Source: Clostridiales bacterium
GTDB lineage: Bacteria; Bacillota; Clostridia; Saccharofermentanales; Saccharofermentanaceae
NCBI GenBank assembly: GCA_017940895.1
Contig: JAGAXM010000022.1
Location: forward strand, 62,001 to 126,000
Length of the DNA stretch: 64,000 bases
Direction: 5' to 3'
A model generated the notes under the pieces. The model searched no databases. It was not told where the DNA came from and saw only the letters and a program-made list of their open reading frames with translations. The number at the start of each line of letters is the position of its first letter. Positions within the stretch are counted from its first letter, which is position 1. This document shows, in pieces, positions 53,032 through 61,599 of the stretch. The position numbers and the translations under genes were made by a program.

Positions 53032-53655
53032 ATGGCTAATCCTTGGGAAGAGATAAAGCTTGATGATTATGAGAATCATATGAGTCTGGATTCTGTTAAG
53101 CAGCTTCAGACTATGAATATGATTATGAAGTCTCAGTTTAATGATTATCCGGTCGATTCGGTGATGGTTTTCGGAATTGCCGGCGGTAACGGTTTGGAGC
53201 ATGTTGACCGGAATAAGTATCGTACTGTCTATGGAGTTGATATTAACGAAGAATACCTGCATGTAGTGGAGCAAAGGTATGCTGATCTATCAGATATGCT
53301 TAAGTGCATGAAGATCGATCTGATCAATGAATCAGACAAGCTGCCGCACGCAGGTTTGGTAATAGCCAATCTTCTTATCGAGTATATCGGCTATGACGTT
53401 TTTAAGAATGCAGTAGTTAATGCTGATCCTGAGTATGTATCCTGTGTGATACAGATCAATACAGATACAAAGCAATGGGTCTCCGACTCTCCGTATCTTC
53501 ATTCGTTCGACAGGTTGGATGAAGTGCACCATCAGATGGAAGAGTCTGAATTGGATACGGCTATGACTGACATTGGTTATAAGAAGATTCTTTCTCATAA
53601 TGAGCCGTTGCCTAACGGCAAAGCGTTGTTGAGACTGGATTATAAAAAGGAATGA
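53032..53655 (+). CDS. SAM-dependent methyltransferase-like protein
   Basis: A 207-residue protein with a class I methyltransferase core: MVFGIAGGNGLEHV (motif I) and YGVDINEEYL (motif II, acidic residue for the SAM ribose). The target is unknown. It starts immediately after the GrpB stop (TGAATG), with GGGAGGGGG upstream. Confidence 0.75.
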   Translation: MANPWEEIKLDDYENHMSLDSVKQLQTMNMIMKSQFNDYPVDSVMVFGIAGGNGLEHVDRNKYRTVYGVDINEEYLHVVEQRYADLSDMLKCMKIDLINESDKLPHAGLVIANLLIEYIGYDVFKNAVVNADPEYVSCVIQINTDTKQWVSDSPYLHSFDRLDEVHHQMEESELDTAMTDIGYKKILSHNEPLPNGKALLRLDYKKE

Positions 53656-53677
53656 GAGGAAGGAAGAGGAATATAGC

Positions 53678-54133
53678 GTGGAAATAGAATTCAGACCTGC
53701 TGTAATAGATGACGCAGATGTTTTGGTAAATATCTATAATGCTTCCTTTTATGACGACTATGTGCGATTCGGGTCGTGCCCGGGCTACGGACAAACAAGC
53801 GAAAAGATGGAAGATTCAATCCGAAAACATATGAAGCACATCATACTGTGCGATGATGAGCCAGTAGGCTGTGTATCTTGTATTAACCTGGGTGAGGGCG
53901 TGTATGAGGTCGGTTGTCTGTGCATAATTCCCGAGTATCAGGGAAAAGGAATCGGGACGCAGGCAATACGCTTTGTTAAGACATTCTATGAAGATTGGAA
54001 AGTACTCACTTTAGTTACACCAATTGAAAAGAAAGAGAATGTGAAGTTTTATACTGAAAAGTGCGGATTCCGAATTGAATCGACTGAAAGAGACGGTAAT
54101 GTAGAGCTTTACCGCTTTGTTGCCGAAAGATAA
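53678..54133 (+). CDS. GNAT-family N-acetyltransferase
   Basis: A 151-residue acetyltransferase. The acetyl-CoA loop IPEYQGKGIGTQAIRF carries the QxxGxG/A motif. It starts with GTG after an AGGAAGAGG site. The C-terminal strand EKKENVKFYTEKCGF is typical. The substrate is unknown. Confidence 0.85.
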   Translation: MEIEFRPAVIDDADVLVNIYNASFYDDYVRFGSCPGYGQTSEKMEDSIRKHMKHIILCDDEPVGCVSCINLGEGVYEVGCLCIIPEYQGKGIGTQAIRFVKTFYEDWKVLTLVTPIEKKENVKFYTEKCGFRIESTERDGNVELYRFVAER

Positions 54134-54214
54134 CTGTCCGATCGGGGCTGAGGAGAGAATATGGACATAGATACCCTTTGTTTTTGCAGGAGTTCAGAAA
54201 CGGCTTCGTAGATA

Positions 54215-54261
54215 AATCGTTTGATTTACTGTCATATGAAAGCAAATGAAAACAAACGATT
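54215..54261. promoter_or_regulatory. Inverted repeat touching the DeoR -35
   Basis: AATCGTTTG (54215-54223) and CAAACGATT (54253-54261) are a perfect 9-base inverted repeat 29 bases apart; the right arm overlaps the -35 by two bases. Confidence 0.5.
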
Positions 54262-54288
54262 GACTTTGAAAATGCGCCTTAATATAAT
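54260..54288 (+). promoter_or_regulatory. Promoter of the DeoR gene, leaderless
   Basis: TTGACT (54260-54265), 17-base spacer, TATAAT (54283-54288), then six bases to the ATG. The predicted start of transcription is the A of the start codon. Confidence 0.75.
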
Positions 54289-54294
54289 AACCGC

Positions 54295-55080
54295 ATGATT
54301 AATTTGGAAAGACGTAAGCAGATCCTCGATATACTCTCATCCGAGGGTTCTATCAACACCAATGAACTGTCCGACAGACTCGGAGTTACGGGTGCTACCA
54401 TCAGAACAGATCTTCGAGACCTTGCAAGAGAAGGCGCCATCGTACGTTTCCACGGCGGCGTAAAGCTTCCGGACAGACAGCGCGATGAAGTAACAGAGAA
54501 TTACATGGTGCGTTCCGTCACCAATATTGATCTTAAAAAGAAGATAGGTGAATGCGCGGCTAAGCTTGTCCGAAGCGGTGATACCATCTTCATGGATGCA
54601 AGTTCAACTGCTTTTCATATGATACCGTTTCTGAAAGATACGATGGATGTAACCGTTATCACCAACGGTATCAATACAGCCGTAGAGCTTCAAAGATACA
54701 ATAATTTCAAGTCGATCATCCTTATCGGCGGTATGTTAAGACCCCACTCGGGTACCATCGAGGGCGTTATGAGCCGTGAGATGATCAACAGACTGTCAGC
54801 CGAGTTCTATTTTGTATCAGGTAACGGATTCTCGGCGGATGCGGGGCTTTCCGGTAACAATTTCTTCGAGCTCGAACTTAAGAGAATTTGTGTTGAGCGA
54901 AGCAAGAATATCGTGGCCCTTGTTGATTCGACAAAGATAGGTGATGATTCTGCTTCTGTTTTTATTGCTCCCAATAAGATAAACTATCTTATTACCGATG
55001 ATCAGATCTCGAAGGAGACTGCTGATTACATCAGGTCGAAGAAGATCAATCTTGTGATAGCCGGGGAGGATAGAAGGTGA
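54295..55080 (+). CDS. DeoR-family transcriptional regulator
   Basis: A 261-residue regulator. The winged helix is at about 5-55 (NTNELSDRLGVTGATIRTDLRDL), followed by the DeoR sugar-phosphate sensor domain (GDTIFMDASSTAFHM, VITNGINTA, SGNGFSADAG). The effector is probably a sugar phosphate. It has no ribosome site and a perfect promoter six bases upstream. It overlaps the esterase-like gene by four bases (GTGA). Confidence 0.9.
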   Translation: MINLERRKQILDILSSEGSINTNELSDRLGVTGATIRTDLRDLAREGAIVRFHGGVKLPDRQRDEVTENYMVRSVTNIDLKKKIGECAAKLVRSGDTIFMDASSTAFHMIPFLKDTMDVTVITNGINTAVELQRYNNFKSIILIGGMLRPHSGTIEGVMSREMINRLSAEFYFVSGNGFSADAGLSGNNFFELELKRICVERSKNIVALVDSTKIGDDSASVFIAPNKINYLITDDQISKETADYIRSKKINLVIAGEDRR

Positions 55081-57344
55081 TTCAGGTAAATCCCATAATA
55101 CTTCCGAGCTGGATCGGCAATAAAGCCGTCTTCCAGCAGAATGTTCCGTTCGTGATCGAAGGAAAGGCAGCGCCTTCCGCGACGATCACTCTTGAGATAT
55201 CAAAGGATCCTACGGACGGACGTAAGGTATCCAAGCTTGATACGGATTACGGTACTATCTTAAGCCTCGAGACTACAACTTCCGATAAAGGGCACTTCAG
55301 GTTCGATATTCCTGCATACAAGGCTTCGACTGATACTTATACATTTGTTTTCAAATGCTTTTCGAATGTTGTCAGCTTTAACGATATCCGCTGCGGCGAT
55401 GTCTGGGTGTTTTTGGGTAATGATTTCCTGTGCGTTCCCATGAAGAATGCGAATGCTCCCAAGACTCCTCTTAAAAGACATGTAATGACTAACTTAAGAT
55501 TCTTCACGCCTTCAAGAAGCGGTCTTGAGACGGATGAGGAAGATATGGGATTCGAGCCCAAGACTCATTACAAGGAAGCTGCCTGGATCAAGATTACGGA
55601 TACGAAGAAGCTTGCAGATGTTTCTTCTTCCGCTTTCTCTTTTGCTTATACGATCGCGGATCAGGTTAATTACCCGATCGGTGTAGTCGATCTGTCGACT
55701 CCGGAGTCCACGATATTAAACTGGCTGTCGGACGATGTTATCGAGACACAGACTGCGCTTCATGATTACATCGAGGAATTAGGTCTTATAACCGATGAAG
55801 AGCGTTATAAGGCACTGATCAAACGCGACCGTCAGATCCGCCGTGAGCAGACCTTGAAAGAGGATGTATCCAAGGGAAGAGAGAATCTCGACTTTGATCT
55901 TAATAAAGAGAATGAATATTCCGAGATGCTCGGTGAGACTACTGCAGTCGAGAATATCGAAGCTGCAGCGGAACTCGATTTCCCGACATCAAGCGGATCT
56001 TCTTTCAGAAGTGCGATAAAGCCTGACGAGAAGAGTCAGTCTTCTGCCAAGGCGCTCGATTTCAATATGGTATCGAGCATGCAGGAGAAGACGGGGAAGG
56101 TAAAAGACATCGATGATTCGAAGTTTATAAAGAAGAAGTTCCGTCCGTCCACTCTGTACAGATGTAAGCTCGCGGCTTTGTCGGGGCTTTCCGTAAGAGG
56201 TATGTGCTTCTCGCCTGAAGCGGAAGAGCAGCTCTTCGGAAGATACGATCTGCTTCTTATGGGACTTCTCGGTACTTTGTCCCAGACTTTCGAACCTAAG
56301 GAAGTATATGACGACTCACTGATGCCGTCGATTCTCTTCGTTACTATGCACCCTAAGTGCGTCGACAGGGATTTCCCTTATAAAGTTCTCGAGTTTAACG
56401 AGAATCTCCGTGAATTCACGGGTAAGCTTAATATGCCGAGCGGCCTTATAAGCCTGCATGATTTGCTGCTTCCCGATAAGACGAAGACATTTACTCTCGG
56501 CGTAAGACTTGCCGTTATCGCATTGGGTCTTCATGTTACGCCCAAGATGCCTAAGTCATGTCCCGAGTGTATCGGAGTCGAGAAGGCGGGTAATAAGCTG
56601 ATCCTCGAGTTCGAGAACCTGGCAGACGGATTAAGACTTGCTGAAGGCAAGAGCGAGCTTAGAGGCTTCGCCGTATGTGGCGAGGACAGGATCTTCTATC
56701 CTGCGCAGGCACGTATCCTTCACGGTGTAAGAGTAATGGTATGGCGAGACGATATTGAAGAGCCGGTAAGCGTAACTTACGGTTTCTCTCCGTTCCCGCA
56801 CGATGCCACATTCAAGAATCTTAACGATCTTCCAGTTATGCCTTTCAGATTCGACAGACTTCCTGCTTACTATGCGCCGGATCTGTATTTCTCAAGCTGC
56901 GACGACTTGGAGCTCATCGGCATGAAGGAGTGGGGAGAGGACTTCGAAGTTCTTAAGGTGTTCAGAACATTCAAGGGCAACGGAGTTATCTCTGCGGATA
57001 ATATGAACAAGTCCGAGGGAAGTGCTTCGCTTCATATAAGATATGAGACGGAGAATTCTCTTTACGGCTTCGAGCCGAATCTTGATTATGCTTCTTTGAT
57101 GGGACCTCTCATCATCCGTAATAAGCGTAAGATGGTCATCGATGTGTTTAACCCCGATGCCGTTAAGAAAGAACTTCGTGTATCAGGCTTCGTTACCAAG
57201 GAGATCCGTCAGTCTTTGAACTGGCAGAAGCTTGAGATAGAATGGAACAAGGACGAGGATATCGTTCTTGAGAGCCTGAGATTTACTATCGTAGATGCGT
57301 CCAAGAACGGTGAGATCTACATAGACAACATCAGGTTTATTTAA
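55077..57344 (+). CDS. Sialate O-acetylesterase-like protein without catalytic residues
   Basis: A 755-residue cytosolic protein. The N-terminal jelly-roll and the SGNH core of sialate O-acetylesterases are recognisable, but GDVWLCSGQSNM reads GDVWVFLGNDFL (107-118), so the nucleophile Ser is D116; WYQGESN reads CFSPEAEE (377-384); and the DxHP segment reads LPDKTKT (465-471). Residues about 225-352 are a charged, low-complexity insert. The C-terminal 90 residues form a beta domain like a CBM. It is likely a sugar-binding protein rather than an enzyme. Confidence 0.78.
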   Translation: MIQVNPIILPSWIGNKAVFQQNVPFVIEGKAAPSATITLEISKDPTDGRKVSKLDTDYGTILSLETTTSDKGHFRFDIPAYKASTDTYTFVFKCFSNVVSFNDIRCGDVWVFLGNDFLCVPMKNANAPKTPLKRHVMTNLRFFTPSRSGLETDEEDMGFEPKTHYKEAAWIKITDTKKLADVSSSAFSFAYTIADQVNYPIGVVDLSTPESTILNWLSDDVIETQTALHDYIEELGLITDEERYKALIKRDRQIRREQTLKEDVSKGRENLDFDLNKENEYSEMLGETTAVENIEAAAELDFPTSSGSSFRSAIKPDEKSQSSAKALDFNMVSSMQEKTGKVKDIDDSKFIKKKFRPSTLYRCKLAALSGLSVRGMCFSPEAEEQLFGRYDLLLMGLLGTLSQTFEPKEVYDDSLMPSILFVTMHPKCVDRDFPYKVLEFNENLREFTGKLNMPSGLISLHDLLLPDKTKTFTLGVRLAVIALGLHVTPKMPKSCPECIGVEKAGNKLILEFENLADGLRLAEGKSELRGFAVCGEDRIFYPAQARILHGVRVMVWRDDIEEPVSVTYGFSPFPHDATFKNLNDLPVMPFRFDRLPAYYAPDLYFSSCDDLELIGMKEWGEDFEVLKVFRTFKGNGVISADNMNKSEGSASLHIRYETENSLYGFEPNLDYASLMGPLIIRNKRKMVIDVFNPDAVKKELRVSGFVTKEIRQSLNWQKLEIEWNKDEDIVLESLRFTIVDASKNGEIYIDNIRFI

Positions 57345-57354
57345 AGGAAATTAT

Positions 57355-58275
57355 ATGTTTGATAAGCTTTTGCCTGCACTTGAAGAGAGTATGAAGAGCG
57401 ACAGCGGTTCAATGCCTGTCGTTTTTGAGGGGCTTGAGCAGATTCGCGAGAAGAAGGAAGCAAACGCCGAGATGAGCGTGCATCCTTTCCACGAGCTCTT
57501 CTATCTTCGAAGCGGCAGGGTGGAATTTATTTTTGATAATACAAGTCTGATCATCGATCCCGGTACTACGCTTATTATCAAGCCTCATACCGCGCATAAG
57601 ATCCGTGTTATCTCCAAGGTCGCAGATACGATCGGACTTTACTTCGGTTTCAGTAAGCCCAACAACCCCGGTACTGCCCAGCCTTCTCTCGAGAGCTTTC
57701 TCGAGTTCGCGGGAAGCGAAGACACGGGTGCCGGCAGTGAATACGGCAACCATTCGTTTATTGTTTTGTCGGGTACATATAAGAAGACTATCGGCAGCCT
57801 TCTTGAGCGTATCGTAGACGAGAAGAAGGAAGACGCCATCAACAAGGATCTTATGATGGAGGTTCTGACCGTTGAGCTTATGCTCACACTCTCACGTGCC
57901 ATGAAGAAGGAGTGGGAGGCTTCCCTTAAGGTTCGTAACGGCAAGGCAAGGGAGCTCGTTCTTATCGCATGCGATTATATCGATGAGAACTACGAGCGCG
58001 GTATCACGGTAGCCGAGGCGGCATCGTATGTTTTCTTAAGCCAGGGATATTTCACGAGAGCTTTTCGAGATGAGATCGGCGTGAGCCCCATGACATATCT
58101 TATGAAGAAGAGGATAGATAAGGCGTGCGAACTTCTCGAGAACGATGAGATCAAAGTCTCTGGTATCGCTTCGCAGGCAGGTTTCTCGAGCCCTCAGAGA
58201 TTTAACGTAGCCTTTAAGAAGCTTATGGGCATGACTCCGCTCGAGTACAGAAAATCAAGAATAGGAAGAGGGTGA
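57355..58275 (+). CDS. AraC-family transcriptional regulator with cupin sensor
   Basis: A 306-residue regulator: N-terminal cupin ([16 protein letters not shown], about 42-95) and C-terminal AraC double helix-turn-helix (about 200-300, [38 protein letters not shown]). The likely effector is a sugar. AAAGGAA precedes the ATG. It lies ten bases after the esterase-like gene and five bases before folE. Confidence 0.9.
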   Translation: MFDKLLPALEESMKSDSGSMPVVFEGLEQIREKKEANAEMSVHPFHELFYLRSGRVEFIFDNTSLIIDPGTTLIIKPHTAHKIRVISKVADTIGLYFGFSKPNNPGTAQPSLESFLEFAGSEDTGAGSEYGNHSFIVLSGTYKKTIGSLLERIVDEKKEDAINKDLMMEVLTVELMLTLSRAMKKEWEASLKVRNGKARELVLIACDYIDENYERGITVAEAASYVFLSQGYFTRAFRDEIGVSPMTYLMKKRIDKACELLENDEIKVSGIASQAGFSSPQRFNVAFKKLMGMTPLEYRKSRIGRG

Positions 58276-58279
58276 GCTC

Positions 58280-58900
58280 TTGTACGACTATAAGAATGAT
58301 GACGGTATTCCGGCAGAGAGCCGTGAGAATATGGATCTTCCTGCCATCGAGGATGCGGTAAGAACGATACTTAAGGCTGTAGGCGAGGATCCCGACAGAG
58401 AGGGCATTCAGGAGACTCCCCAGAGAGTCGCAAGAATGTATGCCGAGATCTTCTCCGGACTTCACCGCGACATCAACAAGGATATCAAGGTCTTCACGGA
58501 AGAAGGCAACGACGAGATGATCCTTATCGGCGACATCCCATTCTATTCCATGTGTGAGCATCATCTGTTGCCGTTCCACGGCAAGTGTCACGTAGTATAT
58601 ATCCCCAAGGACGGCAAGATACTGGGCCTGTCGAAGGTCGCACGTATCGTGGACACACTCTCGCGTAAGCCTCAGATACAGGAGCGTCTTACAAGCCAGA
58701 TTGCCGACACCATCGAAAAGGCTGTCGATGCCCGCGCGGTATGCGTTGTAATTGAAGCCGAGCATCTGTGCATGACGATGAGAGGTATAAGAAAGCCGGG
58801 TTCCAAGACGGTCACTTCTGCCATGAGAGGCGGATGCAGATCGGATCTTCGTACAAGAAACGAGGCATTGGCGCTTATTAACCGCCAGAGAAACGGCTGA
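58280..58900 (+). CDS. folE: GTP cyclohydrolase I
   Basis: A 206-residue enzyme, first step of folate synthesis. The zinc site [10 protein letters not shown] and the later H/C ([11 protein letters not shown]) are intact. The start is a TTG at 58280 after GAGGG; an ATG at 58332 ([11 protein letters not shown]) would also give a normal enzyme. It overlaps folP by one base (TGATG). Confidence 0.94.
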   Translation: MYDYKNDDGIPAESRENMDLPAIEDAVRTILKAVGEDPDREGIQETPQRVARMYAEIFSGLHRDINKDIKVFTEEGNDEMILIGDIPFYSMCEHHLLPFHGKCHVVYIPKDGKILGLSKVARIVDTLSRKPQIQERLTSQIADTIEKAVDARAVCVVIEAEHLCMTMRGIRKPGSKTVTSAMRGGCRSDLRTRNEALALINRQRNG

Positions 58901-59673
58901 TGAATAATATCACTATATACGGAATTCTTAATGTAACGCCGGATTCTTTCTCGGACGGCGGGAAGAACTTTGATAAGGTAGTTGCGGTTGCTACAGCACT
59001 TGCGATGCTGGATTCGGGTGCTGATGTTATCGATATCGGCGGCATGTCGACACGTCCCGGCTTCACGGATGTCCCGGAGGAAGAGGAAATCAGGCGTGTC
59101 GTTCCTGTTATTGAAGCACTTAAGAAGGGCGTTCCTTCCTGCAAGATATCAGTAGATACATTCCGCTCAGGTACTGCACGTGCTGCTTTGGATGCGGGTG
59201 CGGATATCATTAACGACATTACAGGCCTCATGGCAGATCCCGAGATGGGCAATGTTATAGCTTCTTGTGGTGCCGGCGCGGTCCTTATGAGAGACGGCTT
59301 CGGTGATGCTGATGAGCCATGGGAAGTAAGCTTGCAGAGGACTGTAGATGCTGCCAAGGCTGCAGGAATCTCTGACGATAAGATAATGCTCGATCCGGGT
59401 GTTGGATTTACCAATACACGTGAACAGGATATAGAGCTTATCAAGGCTATTCCCGATATGATCGCCAAGTGGGGATATCCGGTATTACTGGGTGTATCGC
59501 GTAAGAGAGTAACAGCTGAGTTCTATAAGAAGATCCCGGAGGCCTCAGACCGTGTGGGTTCTTCTCTGGCGCTTGCTTTGTATGGAATCGAGAAGGGCGC
59601 AGCTGCAGTAAGAGTTCATGACGTAAGTCAGACTTATGCTGCGGTCAATGCATGGAATAAGTTAAAGGGATGA
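58900..59673 (+). CDS. folP: Dihydropteroate synthase
   Basis: A 257-residue TIM-barrel enzyme that joins pABA to the pterin. LNVTPDSFSDGG, the loop STRPGFTDV and DPGVGFTNT are the signature segments. The start overlaps the folE stop, indicating translational coupling. Confidence 0.96.
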   Translation: MNNITIYGILNVTPDSFSDGGKNFDKVVAVATALAMLDSGADVIDIGGMSTRPGFTDVPEEEEIRRVVPVIEALKKGVPSCKISVDTFRSGTARAALDAGADIINDITGLMADPEMGNVIASCGAGAVLMRDGFGDADEPWEVSLQRTVDAAKAAGISDDKIMLDPGVGFTNTREQDIELIKAIPDMIAKWGYPVLLGVSRKRVTAEFYKKIPEASDRVGSSLALALYGIEKGAAAVRVHDVSQTYAAVNAWNKLKG

Positions 59674-59675
59674 TT

Positions 59676-60485
59676 ATGGATCGTATAAGCCTTAAAGAGA
59701 TGAAGTTATTCGGCTATACCGGCTGCCTTCCCGAAGAGAAGAAGAACGGCCAGTACTTCTATGTGAGCATAGACATGTTCGTTAAGTTCATCCCCGGTGC
59801 CGTAAGCGACGAACTGTCCGGTACGGTTAATTACGCCGAAGTCTATGAGATCGCGAAGAAGATCGTGGAGAATTCCGGGTTCGATCTTATAGAGCATCTG
59901 GCGCATGAGATAGGAAGAGAAGTGATCTCTTCCTATGATCTTGTTGATGCGGTTAAAGTAACTGTCAGAAAGCCCGATGCACCTGTTGACGGCGTGTTCG
60001 AGTCCATGGAGACCGAGATCAATATCAAAAGACGCGAGGCTGTTATCGGATTCGGCGGCAATATCGGCGACAGGAAGGAAACGATACGTCAGGCGATCAA
60101 GGCAATAGAGGATAATCCTGCCATTGAAGTCGTCAGGATATCATCGTTATATGAGACCGAGCCTGTCGGATATGATGATCAGCCTGATTTTCTTAACGGG
60201 TGTATGGCGGTTAAGACATATCTGTCTCCGTATGAGCTTCTGCATGAACTTCAAAGGATCGAACTTGATCTTCACAGAGAGCGCACCATAAAGAACGGTC
60301 CCCGGACGATAGATCTCGATCTTCTGCTTATGACCGGAGTAAGACTTGATACAGAGGAACTTACGATCCCTCATCCGAGGATGTATGAGCGTGCATTTGT
60401 ACTTGTTCCGTTAAGGGAGATCGGGATGTATAACGGACCGGTCCCCGCTGATAAGGATGTCAGGCTCTTCGGATCTCTTAATTGA
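59676..60485 (+). CDS. folBK: Fused dihydroneopterin aldolase and HPPK
   Basis: A 269-residue bifunctional protein. Residues 1-118 are FolB (KLFGYTGCLPEEKKNGQ, catalytic Glu/Lys), residues about 123-269 are FolK (GFGGNIGDRKETI, GPRTIDLDLLL). The ATG at 59676 is chosen over one at 59670 because AAAGGGA would otherwise touch the start. Fusions of these two steps are known in Bacillota. With folE and folP it covers the pathway up to dihydropteroate apart from the phosphatase and pABA steps. Confidence 0.94.
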   Translation: MDRISLKEMKLFGYTGCLPEEKKNGQYFYVSIDMFVKFIPGAVSDELSGTVNYAEVYEIAKKIVENSGFDLIEHLAHEIGREVISSYDLVDAVKVTVRKPDAPVDGVFESMETEINIKRREAVIGFGGNIGDRKETIRQAIKAIEDNPAIEVVRISSLYETEPVGYDDQPDFLNGCMAVKTYLSPYELLHELQRIELDLHRERTIKNGPRTIDLDLLLMTGVRLDTEELTIPHPRMYERAFVLVPLREIGMYNGPVPADKDVRLFGSLN

Positions 60486-60510
60486 AGTTTGACCGATAAC
60501 AATATATAAT
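60482..60510 (+). promoter_or_regulatory. Promoter of the tmk-holB operon
   Basis: TTGAAG (60482-60487) and TATAAT (60505-60510), spacer 17 bases, overlapping the folBK stop. Confidence 0.7.
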
Positions 60511-60541
60511 TCACGGGTAATATCGAATAAGGAGATATCTG

Positions 60542-60982
60542 ATGGCTGAGAATACACAGGCAGCAGCTTCTGAGAATAACAGAAATAATAACGGCGGCAA
60601 CAGGAATAATCCCAACCGTAACCGTAACAGGAATAACAGAAACCGCAACAGGAATAATCCGAACAGAGAGAATTCCAGCCGTGAGAATCAGGGCAGGGAG
60701 AACGGCGGTAACCGTCCCGAGCGTGCCGAGCGTTCCGAGAACCGCGGCAACAGGGAGAATAACGAGAACAGAAAGCCTCGTGACAACAATAAGCCCAGAA
60801 GAGAAGGATTCGATAACCGCGACAATAACAGGAACAGGAAGCAGCACAGAAGAAATATCGAGCCTGCCAAGCCTATTAAGCCTGCAGAAGAGACACTCGC
60901 GGATATTAAGGCCGATAACGACAGAATAGAGAAAGAGATTTGGATCGAGATTGCCGAGATCCATACGATAAAGCTTGAATGA
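60542..60982 (+). CDS. Asn/Arg-rich disordered protein
   Basis: A 146-residue protein. Residues about 10-105 are low complexity with many NRN, NRNR and REN units, strongly basic, probably RNA- or ribosome-binding and disordered. The last 35 residues (EETLADIKADNDRIEKEIWIEI) look like one helix. AAGGAGA precedes the ATG. It overlaps tmk by four bases (ATGA) so it belongs to the operon. Confidence 0.75.
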   Translation: MAENTQAAASENNRNNNGGNRNNPNRNRNRNNRNRNRNNPNRENSSRENQGRENGGNRPERAERSENRGNRENNENRKPRDNNKPRREGFDNRDNNRNRKQHRRNIEPAKPIKPAEETLADIKADNDRIEKEIWIEIAEIHTIKLE

Positions 60983-61599
60983 GCAAAGGTATTTTCATTA
61001 CATTTGAAGGAATAGACGGCTGCGGCAAGAGTACGCAGCTCAGTCTCTTAAAGGACGAATTTACAAAGCAGGGCATCGAGTTTATTGAAGTAAGAGAGCC
61101 CGGCGGCACAAGGGTAGGAGAGAAGATCAGAACTATCCTTCTTGACCGCAAGAATGATTCCATGACGAGAATGGCGGAGCTGCTTCTTTTCGAGGCGGCG
61201 AGAGCGCAGATCACGGAAGAGGTTATTATCCCTGCTCTTGAGAAGGGTGTCAGCGTCATCTGCGACAGATTCTATGATTCGACGACCGCTTATCAGGGTT
61301 ATGCCAATAAGATGGGACGCGATCTGACGGATTTTCTTAATCTTAAGGCGACGAACGAGACTTATCCCGATATAACGATACTTCTTGATATCGATCCCGA
61401 GACTGCATGCAGGAGACGTTCCGAAAGGGGCGAGGCTGACCGCATCGAAGCTTTGGGACTTGCTTATCAGGCGGCGGTAAGGGAAGGCTATCTTGAACTT
61501 GCCAAGGACGAGGACCGTATCAAGGTTATAGATGCGGACCGTACGCCCGAGGTTATTTACGAGGATATTCATAAGCTTATATGGGATTTGATCAGCTGA
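60979..61599 (+). CDS. tmk: Thymidylate kinase
   Basis: A 206-residue dTMP kinase. P-loop FEGIDGCGKST (about 7-17), EPGGTRVG and DRFYDSTTAYQG are the family motifs. The start overlaps the preceding gene; the end overlaps holB by 19 bases. Confidence 0.96.
   Translation: MSKGIFITFEGIDGCGKSTQLSLLKDEFTKQGIEFIEVREPGGTRVGEKIRTILLDRKNDSMTRMAELLLFEAARAQITEEVIIPALEKGVSVICDRFYDSTTAYQGYANKMGRDLTDFLNLKATNETYPDITILLDIDPETACRRRSERGEADRIEALGLAYQAAVREGYLELAKDEDRIKVIDADRTPEVIYEDIHKLIWDLIS

Noticed and set aside
54161..54211. A 16-codon frame after GAGGAG before the DeoR gene
   Set aside because: It has a ribosome-site-like sequence but ends after 16 codons, has no recognisable peptide and may be chance.
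48849..54294. Integrative element in tRNA-Tyr
   Set aside because: No integrase and no repeat of the tRNA 3' end downstream were found.
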